Part shown: one piece after another, positions 58,552-64,000 of the stretch
Layout: every line of letters starts with the position of its first letter
Numbering within the stretch: position 1 is the stretch's first letter
Assembly (NCBI RefSeq): GCF_009729075.1
Contig: NZ_VTGY01000020.1
Span: 344,456-408,455, forward strand
Origin: Mycolicibacterium sp. CBMA 226
Lineage (GTDB): Bacteria; Actinomycetota; Actinomycetes; Mycobacteriales; Mycobacteriaceae
DNA: 64,000 nucleotides
Reading direction: 5' to 3'
The notes under the pieces: model-generated
Told to the model about the DNA's origin: nothing
What the model saw: only the letters and a program-made list of their open reading frames with translations
The model's database searches: none
Translations under genes and position numbers: made by a program

Positions 58552-59796
58552 ATGTCCACCGCACCAACGGCTTTCGATGTTGAGGTCTCGCCGTGTGGGC
58601 GTCTTGACGCGTTCTTCGACGAGATCGGTGAGTTGACCGGTCAGCGTAATGCGATCGATGGCCGTCTGGTGGAGATCGTGGCCGAGATCGACCGGGACGG
58701 GTTGTGGGGTGCCACAGGGGCCCGGTCGGTGACGGCGTTGGTGGCGTGGAAGACCGGTGTGTCGCCGCGGAATGCGGAGGTGATGGTGGCGGTCGCGCAC
58801 CGGATGGAGGAGTTTCCGCGCTGTACTGAGGCGATGCGGGCTGGGCGGTTGTCGTTGGATCAGGTCGGCGTGGTCGCCGAACATGCTGCCGACGGGTCGG
58901 ATGAGCATTACGCGCAGTTCGCCGAAAGCGCCACGGTCACCCAGCTGCGCACGGCGGTGAAGCTCGAACCCCGCCCCGAGTCTGGGCCGAAACCGGAACC
59001 CGAGCGGTCGATGAAGAAGACCACGCACGATGACGGGTCGTCGACGTACACGATCCGGTTGCCGAAGCTGGAGGCGGCGAAGTTCGACGCGGCGGTGGCT
59101 TCGCATCAGGATGCGTTGGTCGCGGACTGGAAACGCGACCACGAAGAGTCTGGCGAGCAGGTGCCGCCGTTCCCGAATCAGGTGGATGCGTTCATGAGCG
59201 TGGTCGAGGCCGGCTGGGACTGTGACGTGGCACTGCGCCCGCACGGTCAGCACACCACGGTGGTGGTGCACCTGGACGCGGAAAAGCGAGCGGCGGCATT
59301 GCATTTGGGCCCGGCGCTGACTGACGACGAACGCGCGTACCTGTTGTGCGACGCGACCTGCGAGGTGTGGCTGGAGAAGCACGGTCAGCCGATCGGCGCC
59401 GCGCGCAGCACCCGCACCATCAGCCGCCGCCTGCGACGCGCCCTCGGGCACCGGGACCGCTGCTGCCGCGTCCCTGGCTGTGGTGCCACCCGCGGTCTGC
59501 ACGCGCACCACATCATCCATTGGGAGGACGGCGGGGTCACCGAACTGCACAACTTGGTGCTGGTGTGCCCATTCCATCATCGGCTGCACCACAAGGGCGG
59601 CATCACCATCACCGGCCCCGCCGATCGGCTCGTCGTCACCGACGCCGCGGGCCGACAACTCAACGGTGGATCACTGGCCCGGCCACCCACGAGCGCGCCA
59701 CCGGATGTACCCCCATGCCCCGGACCGACCGGGGAACGTGCCCAATGGTGGTGGTACCAACCCTTCGAACCACCACCCACACCGTCGACCAATTAG
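58552..59796 (+). CDS. DUF222/HNH endonuclease protein (13E12-type repeat family)
   Basis: 414 residues. The N-terminal DUF222 domain (about 15-250; LTGQRNAIDGRLVEIVAEIDRDGLWGATGARSVTALVAWKTGVSPRNAEVMVAVAHRMEEFP) and the C-terminal HNH nuclease HRDRCCRVPGCGATRGLHAHHIIHWEDGGVTELHNLVLVCPFHHRLHH define the mycobacterial 13E12 family. These occur in many copies and are linked to mobile or repeated DNA. It lies 44 bp after the reductase gene and 34 bp before the sigma gene, so its own promoter and independent history are likely. Nuclease activity is plausible because H, N and H are intact. Confidence 0.92.
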   Translation: MSTAPTAFDVEVSPCGRLDAFFDEIGELTGQRNAIDGRLVEIVAEIDRDGLWGATGARSVTALVAWKTGVSPRNAEVMVAVAHRMEEFPRCTEAMRAGRLSLDQVGVVAEHAADGSDEHYAQFAESATVTQLRTAVKLEPRPESGPKPEPERSMKKTTHDDGSSTYTIRLPKLEAAKFDAAVASHQDALVADWKRDHEESGEQVPPFPNQVDAFMSVVEAGWDCDVALRPHGQHTTVVVHLDAEKRAAALHLGPALTDDERAYLLCDATCEVWLEKHGQPIGAARSTRTISRRLRRALGHRDRCCRVPGCGATRGLHAHHIIHWEDGGVTELHNLVLVCPFHHRLHHKGGITITGPADRLVVTDAAGRQLNGGSLARPPTSAPPDVPPCPGPTGERAQWWWYQPFEPPPTPSTN

Positions 59797-59830
59797 ACGG
59801 ACCACCAGCGCCGCCTAACATCGTGAGTCG

Positions 59831-60397
59831 ATGAGGATCGCCACCTCACAAATGCCGGCGACGGAGCGTCTACAGAGTGTGAAAGCCAAACCGCCATTCG
59901 AGACCGTGGTGCGGGACCACGGCCCCACGGTCTTTCGGGTGTGTTGCGCCGTCGTCGGTGCGCACGACGCCGACGATGCCTGGTCAGAGACATTCCTGGC
60001 AGCCCTGAAGGCCTATCCCGACCTGCCGGCGGATGCGAATCTCGAGGCCTGGCTGGTCACCATCGCGCACCACAAGGCCATCGACATCACCCGAGCGCAG
60101 ACGCGCCGGCCGGTCCCCACCGACGTCGTACCCGAGCCATCAGACTCAGGCGCCACCCGCGAGTTCGACGACCTCGCCGCCGCGGTCGACGCCTTGCCAC
60201 CGAAACAGAAGCACGCAGTCGCCTATCACTACCTGGCGGGCCTGCCCTACCTCGAGATCGCCGAGATTCTCGGCGGTACCGCCGCGGCCGCACGCCGCGC
60301 CGCCAGCGACGGCATCGCAACGCTACGACGCACCTACCTCGGCGAACTCGTCGAGGTCGCCGCGCCGCTCAAGAACACAGGAAGGAGCTCGCAATGA
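59831..60397 (+). CDS. ECF-type RNA polymerase sigma factor
   Basis: 188 residues from ATG 59831. Region 2 (FETVVRDHGPTVFRVCCAVVGAHDADDAWSETFLAALKAYP, LEAWLVTIAHHKAIDITRA) and region 4 (LPPKQKHAVAYHYLAGLPYLEIAEILGGTAAAARRAASDGIATLRR) are both recognisable. It has no anti-sigma neighbour and no extra C-terminal domain. Its stop overlaps ogt by 4 bp, followed by two further coupled genes. It likely directs transcription of this repair operon, a rare arrangement in mycobacteria; regulation without an anti-sigma factor might be by transcription of the operon itself. Confidence 0.9.
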   Translation: MRIATSQMPATERLQSVKAKPPFETVVRDHGPTVFRVCCAVVGAHDADDAWSETFLAALKAYPDLPADANLEAWLVTIAHHKAIDITRAQTRRPVPTDVVPEPSDSGATREFDDLAAAVDALPPKQKHAVAYHYLAGLPYLEIAEILGGTAAAARRAASDGIATLRRTYLGELVEVAAPLKNTGRSSQ

Positions 60398-61023
60398 TCA
60401 ACGGCGAAATCATCACCGGCGAAATCATCACCGACGACCTGGCGCGGATCACCGACATCGGCCCGGACCGGATGGCTGACCTGCACAACCGGCTGGCCGC
60501 CGCAGCGGCGCGCGACGGAGTCCTGGACGTCGCCTACCGAATCGTCGACAGCCCCGTCGGAGCGCTGCTGCTGGCCGCCACCGATCAGGGCCTGATCCGC
60601 GTCGCGTACGCCCGCGAAGACCATGACGCCGTGTTGCAGCAGCTCGCCGACAAGGTGAGCCCGCGCATCCTGCAGGCGCCGGCCCGGCTCGATGCAGTGG
60701 CCCGCGAACTCGAGGAGTACTTCTCCCGGGCCCGCCGTACCTTCGACGTACCGCTGGATTGGCGGCTCGCCGCGGGGTTCCGCGCCGCGGTGCTGCACCA
60801 CCTGCCCGAGATCGGCTACGGGCAGACCGCCAGTTATGCGGCCGTCGCCGCGCTGGCCGGTAGCCCGAAAGCGGTCCGCGCCGTCGGCACCGCGTGCGCG
60901 AAAAATCCACTGCCCGTGGTGGTTCCGTGTCATCGGGTGGTCCGGAGCGACGGCGCGATGGGCGGCTATCTCGGCGGCCCGGACGCCAAGCGTCTCCTGT
61001 TGGACCTGGAGGCCGCGGCATGA
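60394..61023 (+). CDS. ogt: Methylated-DNA-protein-cysteine S-methyltransferase
   Basis: 209 residues from ATG 60394 (RBS GAAGGAG). The C-terminal domain has the active-site PVVVPCHRVVRSDGAMGGYLGG with Cys179 and the preceding RAVGTACAKNPLP. An unusual N-terminal extension of about 45 residues begins with a duplicated GEIITGEIIT. It transfers the methyl group of O6-methylguanine to its own cysteine. It is translationally coupled on both sides (sigma upstream, 2OG oxygenase downstream), making a repair operon with its own sigma factor. Confidence 0.93.
   Translation: MINGEIITGEIITDDLARITDIGPDRMADLHNRLAAAAARDGVLDVAYRIVDSPVGALLLAATDQGLIRVAYAREDHDAVLQQLADKVSPRILQAPARLDAVARELEEYFSRARRTFDVPLDWRLAAGFRAAVLHHLPEIGYGQTASYAAVAALAGSPKAVRAVGTACAKNPLPVVVPCHRVVRSDGAMGGYLGGPDAKRLLLDLEAAA
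60403..60432 (+). repeat. 15-bp tandem duplication in ogt 5' end
   Basis: GGCGAAATCATCACC occurs twice in perfect head-to-tail copies at 60403-60417 and 60418-60432, in frame, coding for G-E-I-I-T twice. Slippage expansion is likely. Confidence 0.9.
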
Positions 61024-61730
61024 GCGTCTGGCAACAGCGTGTCGCCGCCACCGACTGGGACGTCGTCCGCACCGAGCTCGAGGCCGTCGGCGGCGCGCTG
61101 ACCGGACCGCTCATCACGCCGACCGAGGCCGCCGAACTCGCTGCGATCTACCCCGATGCCACTCGCTTCCGGTCGACGATCGACATGGCCCGCTATCGAT
61201 TCGGCGAGGGCCAGTACCGCTACTTTCACCGGCCCTATCCCGAGATCGTCACCGAGCTCAAGTACGCGCTCTACCCTCGGCTCTTGCCGATCGCCCGGGA
61301 CTGGTGGACCAGGCTGCGCCGCGACCCACCATGGCCCGACAGTTTCGACGACTGGCTGGACACCTGCCACCGAGCGGGGCAAACGAGAACCACCGCGTTG
61401 CTGCTGAAGTACGGCGCCGGCGGCTGGTGCGCCCTGCACCAGGATCTGTACGGGGACTTGGTCTTTCCGCTGCAAGTGGTGATCAACCTGACCCGTCCTG
61501 ATGCCGACTACACCGGTGGCGAGTTCCTGCTCTACGAGCAGCGGCCACGCGCGCAGTCCCGCGGCTCGGCCATCTCCATTCCGTTCGGGCACGGGCTGGT
61601 CATCACAACCCGCGAACGGCCGGTGCCGTCCAAACGCGGCTGGGCCGTCGGCCCCGTGCGGCACGGTGTGTCCACGCTGCGCTCGGGGTCCCGCATGACC
61701 CTCGGCCTGATCTTCCACGACGCCGCGTGA
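61020..61730 (+). CDS. 2OG-Fe(II) oxygenase, AlkB-like in context
   Basis: 236 residues from ATG 61020, overlapping ogt by 4 bp. The double-stranded beta-helix has the iron motif H-x-D at His140/Asp142 (ALHQDLYGDLVFPLQVVINL), a distal His215 (VRHGVSTLRSG), and Arg225 for 2-oxoglutarate. RYRYFHRPYP and TGGEFLLYEQRPR suit the prolyl-hydroxylase/EGL-9-like branch rather than classical AlkB. Context with Ogt and an Ada-like protein suggests oxidative demethylation of DNA or a damaged base, but protein hydroxylation is possible. Confidence 0.88.
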   Translation: MSVWQQRVAATDWDVVRTELEAVGGALTGPLITPTEAAELAAIYPDATRFRSTIDMARYRFGEGQYRYFHRPYPEIVTELKYALYPRLLPIARDWWTRLRRDPPWPDSFDDWLDTCHRAGQTRTTALLLKYGAGGWCALHQDLYGDLVFPLQVVINLTRPDADYTGGEFLLYEQRPRAQSRGSAISIPFGHGLVITTRERPVPSKRGWAVGPVRHGVSTLRSGSRMTLGLIFHDAA

Positions 61731-61981
61731 CGGTGTACACGCTCATCGACGCCGACGGCCGGCCCTACGTGAGCGCCACCCCGGGGCGCCTGGGCGGTCA
61801 TCGGCGCAACAAGCTCTACGGGCGACTCGATTGCCCGTCGGCGCTGCGCGCCATCGCCGCCGGTGGCTATCGCACCCACCGGGTGTTCTTTGCGGACGAA
61901 AACGATGCCGTCGCTGCGGGATACCGCCCCTGCGCGGTCTGCTTACCCGAGGAGTACCGACGGTGGCGGGGCCGCCGCTGA
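61727..61981 (+). CDS. Ada-type zinc-binding domain protein (stand-alone)
   Basis: 84 residues from GTG 61727, overlapping the oxygenase gene by 4 bp. NKLYGRLDCPSALR, YRTHRVFFADENDAVAAGYRPCAVCLPEEYRRW follows the Ada N-terminal domain, with Cys36, Cys69 and Cys72. The second zinc/methyl-acceptor Cys of Ada (four residues after the first) is missing; a nearby His or Arg occupies the position. It may therefore sense methyl phosphotriesters imperfectly or bind metal with another ligand. It closes the four-gene repair operon. Confidence 0.82.
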   Translation: MTVYTLIDADGRPYVSATPGRLGGHRRNKLYGRLDCPSALRAIAAGGYRTHRVFFADENDAVAAGYRPCAVCLPEEYRRWRGRR

Positions 61982-62091
61982 TCCGGGCCCAGGCCGCGGG
62001 CGCTGTGAGCGGCTGCACACCCAACACGTCAGTGGGCCCTGGCATCCGTTGTGACCTGGCTCTTTGGCGCTTATCGGTACACTTGCCACAG

Positions 62092-62850
62092 ATGATCGAC
62101 GCCTCGGCAGCCGCCGCTGCACCATGCCTACCGACCGGCTCACCAGCCGTGCGGCACCCGCGTGTCTATATCGATGTGGCCGTGGTTGTGGCCGTCTTGG
62201 TCGCCACCAACCTGCTGGCCCACTTCACCACGCCCTGGGCGAACATCGTCGTGGTGCCGGTTGCGGCGCTCGGCCTGGTGGCCCTGGTGCGTAAACGGGG
62301 CCTCGGGTGGACCGAGCTCGGACTCGGCCGGGCGCACTGGCGGACGGGCATGCGCTACGCGCTCGGTGCAATTCTGCTCGTCGGGTCGGTGATCGCCGTC
62401 GGTGTGCTCCTGCCCTGGACCCGGCCGATGTTCCTCAACAACCATTACGCGACCATCTCCGGCGCCTTAATTGCCTCGATGATCGTGATCCCGTTGCAGA
62501 CCGTCATCCCAGAGGAACTGGCCTTCCGCGGCGTATTGCACGGCACGCTCGACCGGGCCTGGGGATTCCGCGGCGTCGCCGCCGCCGGCTCGTTGCTGTT
62601 CGGACTCTGGCATGTCGCCACCTCACTCGGGCTGACCAGCAGCAACGTTGGATTCACCCGAGTGCTCGGCGGCGGAGTGGCAGGCATGATCGCCGGAGTG
62701 GCCATGGCAGTCGTCGCAACGGCTGCCGCGGGATTCGTCTTCACCTGGCTGCGGCGCCGGTCCGGCAGCCTGCTCGCGCCGATCGCCCTGCACTGGTCAC
62801 TCAACGGTATGGGTGCCCTGGCCGCGGCCGCGGTCTGGCATTTCACCTAG
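62092..62850 (+). CDS. CPBP-family intramembrane metalloprotease (Abi/CAAX protease-like)
   Basis: 252 residues from ATG 62092. There are seven or eight membrane helices. Conserved motifs are PEELAFRGVLHG (EExxxR) at about 140-151, FGLWHVA (FxxxH), and HWSLNGMGAL (HxxxN/B) at the end. The family processes prenylated proteins or bacteriocin-immunity substrates, and in bacteria may cleave membrane peptides. No signal peptide. The residues upstream of ATG 62092 would be low complexity and overlap the Ada-like gene. Confidence 0.9.
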   Translation: MIDASAAAAAPCLPTGSPAVRHPRVYIDVAVVVAVLVATNLLAHFTTPWANIVVVPVAALGLVALVRKRGLGWTELGLGRAHWRTGMRYALGAILLVGSVIAVGVLLPWTRPMFLNNHYATISGALIASMIVIPLQTVIPEELAFRGVLHGTLDRAWGFRGVAAAGSLLFGLWHVATSLGLTSSNVGFTRVLGGGVAGMIAGVAMAVVATAAAGFVFTWLRRRSGSLLAPIALHWSLNGMGALAAAAVWHFT

Positions 62851-62962
62851 GAACCTCACCTGCGACTGGCCCCCTAACCGTCACCAGATCGCTGCGTTTC
62901 AGACCTCGTTGTAGGTCGTCGCACCGGACTAGCCTCGATATGTATCAGTCAATCGAAAGGTC

Positions 62963-63241
62963 ATGACAATGATGCATATCGTCTGGTTGATTCTTCTCGG
63001 CCTCATCGTCGGGGCCATCGCCCGGTTCGTCGTACCCGGCAAGGACGACATGGGGTGGATTCTCACCTGCGTGTTGGGCATCGCCGGTGGCTATGTCGGC
63101 GGCACGTTGAGCAGTGTTGTCTACGCGCCCCACAAGCTCGACTTCCGTCCACCGATCCAGCACTCCTTCTGGGGCGCACTGGTCGGCGCAATCATCCTGG
63201 TGCTGATCTACCGCTTCGTGAGATCGAAGAGCTCCACCTAG
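62963..63241 (+). CDS. GlsB/YeaQ/YmgE-family (transglycosylase-associated) membrane protein
   Basis: 92 residues from ATG 62963 (ATG 62969 possible). Three helices are predicted: HIVWLILLGLIVGAIARFVVPGKDDMGWILTCVLGIAGGYVGGTLS, then WGALVGAIILVLIYRFV. The short GxxxG-rich pattern is characteristic of this stress-associated family. In M. tuberculosis the equivalent Rv1861 lies next to apa, as here (from memory). A strong bidirectional terminator separates it from the convergent apa gene. Confidence 0.9.
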   Translation: MTMMHIVWLILLGLIVGAIARFVVPGKDDMGWILTCVLGIAGGYVGGTLSSVVYAPHKLDFRPPIQHSFWGALVGAIILVLIYRFVRSKSST

Positions 63242-63253
63242 CCACTCGCGCAA

Positions 63254-63297
63254 AAGAATTGAGGACCGTGCCCGGCTGGGCGCGGTCCTCAATTCTT
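63254..63297. terminator. Bidirectional terminator between GlsB-like gene and apa
   Basis: 15-bp perfect stem, AAGAATTGAGGACCG and its complement, with a 14-nt loop that itself contains GCCC/GGGC. The stem has A-runs on the left and T-runs on the right, so it works in both directions. It lies between two convergent genes. Confidence 0.9.
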
Positions 63298-63304
63298 CGG
63301 GCGG

Positions 63305-64000
63305 TTATCCGCCGGGGTTCATCTCCGGCGGCGCGTTCGTCACCGGCACCGGCACGCCAACCATCGGGTGGGCCGGATCAGCGGGCTTTGCCGGGGCATT
63401 CGGGTCGACCGGAGGTGGTGGCGGCGGGGTCCACGGGCGGATCGACTGGGCCAGCGTCACGGCGGCGGCCTTGTCGACCGGGTGGTTGCTCGAACCCAGC
63501 CATACGACGAACCACCGCTGCGGGTTGCGCTGGCTGCGAATCGTGGCGTCCGGCGGCGGGTTGCCGACGACACCTGCCCAAATCTGGCCGTTCGGCTTGC
63601 CGGTGTCGGTGAATTTCACCTCGTAGAACGAGGCGGCACCCGGCATGTTGCCAGCGGTCAGTGCGGTGGCCTCCTGGCCAATCCGGGTGCCCGGGAAGGG
63701 CATGAAGAACTCGCCCATGTCCGAGGCCAGCCGGTTGGCGGCCTTGCTGTTGTCCGATTCGGCGCCGGCGAACAACTTCAGGTCCAGCCGGCCCAGCAGG
63801 ACGCTGGTGTCACTCGGAGCCTGCTCCGAGCCCGCGGCCGGCGCCTTGGTCAGCAGCGCCTGACCATACGACAGCTGCGTCGCATCGGCGATCTTCCAGC
63901 CTTGTGGCACAACGTAACTGAAGCCACCGGCGTCGTTGTTGACGCGACCGGGCTCGGGCGCGGCTGCCGGAGCGGCGCCCGGGGCCGCGGCAGCGCCCGG
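63305..64000 (-). CDS. apa: Apa / MPT32 alanine-proline-rich secreted glycoprotein, C-terminal part (5' end outside window)
   Basis: About 231 residues are present; the frame runs off the right edge. The segment GGFSYVVPQGWKIADATQLSYGQALLTK, VLLGRLDLKLFAGAESDNSKAANRLASDMGEFFMPFPGTRIGQE, YEVKFTDTGKPNGQIWAGVVG and QRWFVVWLGSSNHPVDK matches mycobacterial Apa (FAP/MPT32, Rv1860). The upstream part is Ala/Pro-rich (PGAAAAPGAAPAAAPEPG), as expected for the O-mannosylated region. Apa is an exported adhesin that binds fibronectin and lung surfactant protein A. The signal peptide lies outside the window. Confidence 0.93.
   Translation of the reverse strand, partial: PGAAAAPGAAPAAAPEPGRVNNDAGGFSYVVPQGWKIADATQLSYGQALLTKAPAAGSEQAPSDTSVLLGRLDLKLFAGAESDNSKAANRLASDMGEFFMPFPGTRIGQEATALTAGNMPGAASFYEVKFTDTGKPNGQIWAGVVGNPPPDATIRSQRNPQRWFVVWLGSSNHPVDKAAAVTLAQSIRPWTPPPPPPVDPNAPAKPADPAHPMVGVPVPVTNAPPEMNPGG

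Noticed and set aside
58432..59658. 408-residue minus-strand frame antisense to the DUF222 gene
   Set aside because: Arg/His-rich shadow of a GC-rich gene; the plus-strand protein has clear family motifs.

Overview
The window is chromosomal DNA from a fast-growing, environmental-type Mycobacterium (Mycolicibacterium). The evidence is high-GC coding throughout, an MspA-family porin, an Apa/MPT32 C-terminus, CYP124 and CYP125 cytochromes P450, bacterioferritin, an L,D-transpeptidase, and operators that match the mycobacterial KstR and IdeR consensus sequences. From memory, the backbone order (cinA, nitronate monooxygenase, SDR, bfrA, ferredoxin reductase, Rv1861-like membrane protein, apa) resembles the Rv1901-Rv1860 part of M. 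tuberculosis, with many insertions.

Layout. 1-9 kb: amidase end, alpha/beta hydrolase, cinA, a GH2 lipoprotein, an SDR, a HAD-IB phosphatase and a KstR-controlled nitronate monooxygenase. 9-14 kb: a TetR regulator translationally coupled to a molybdopterin oxidoreductase, then divergent PAS-ANTAR and Crp-like regulators sharing a perfect 24-bp dyad. 14-19 kb: KstR-controlled cyp125, an XRE/MmyB-like regulator with its own operator cluster, and a four-gene envelope operon (MspA-like porin, proline-rich protein, lipoprotein, secreted protein with a peritrophin-like cysteine pattern). 19-26 kb: glutaminyl cyclase, amt-glnB, L,D-transpeptidase and a mycobacterial DUF7159-type protein. 26-33 kb: BVMO divergent from cyp124, cupredoxin plus dienelactone hydrolase, D-aminoacylase plus NTF2-like protein. 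33-39 kb: two more KstR-operator transcription units (CMD protein; thioesterase-EthD-enoyl-CoA hydratase), bfrA, an IdeR-box operon ending in bfd, an atypical response regulator and a deaminase.

39.25-50.52 kb is an integrated mobile element of about 11.3 kb bounded by a 31-bp direct repeat (one mismatch) that splits a chromosomal hairpin. It has a tyrosine integrase, two excisionase/AlpA-like HTH proteins, a replication-type winged-helix protein, an HNH nuclease, large terminase, portal, scaffold, major capsid protein and one head-tail adaptor. It has no recognisable tail, lysis, head-protease or small-terminase gene. This is the gene set expected of a capsid-forming phage satellite (cf-PICI-like): it would make its own small capsid and borrow tails and lysis from a helper. 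It is the most interesting feature of the window. A 690-bp structured non-coding block upstream of terL, repeated leader motifs in front of capsid genes, and small zinc-ribbon cargo genes accompany it.

50.5-64 kb returns to chromosome: a VC0807-like membrane protein, lon, a Ddn-like F420 protein, an ABC transporter whose ATPase carries a cyclic-nucleotide-binding domain, TfoX-N, an HhH DNA glycosylase-like protein, ferredoxin reductase, a DUF222/HNH protein, a translationally coupled sigma factor-ogt-2OG oxygenase-Ada-like operon that looks like an alkylation-repair unit, a CPBP protease, a GlsB-like protein, and the 3' end of apa running off the right edge. No tRNA, rRNA or CRISPR array was seen.
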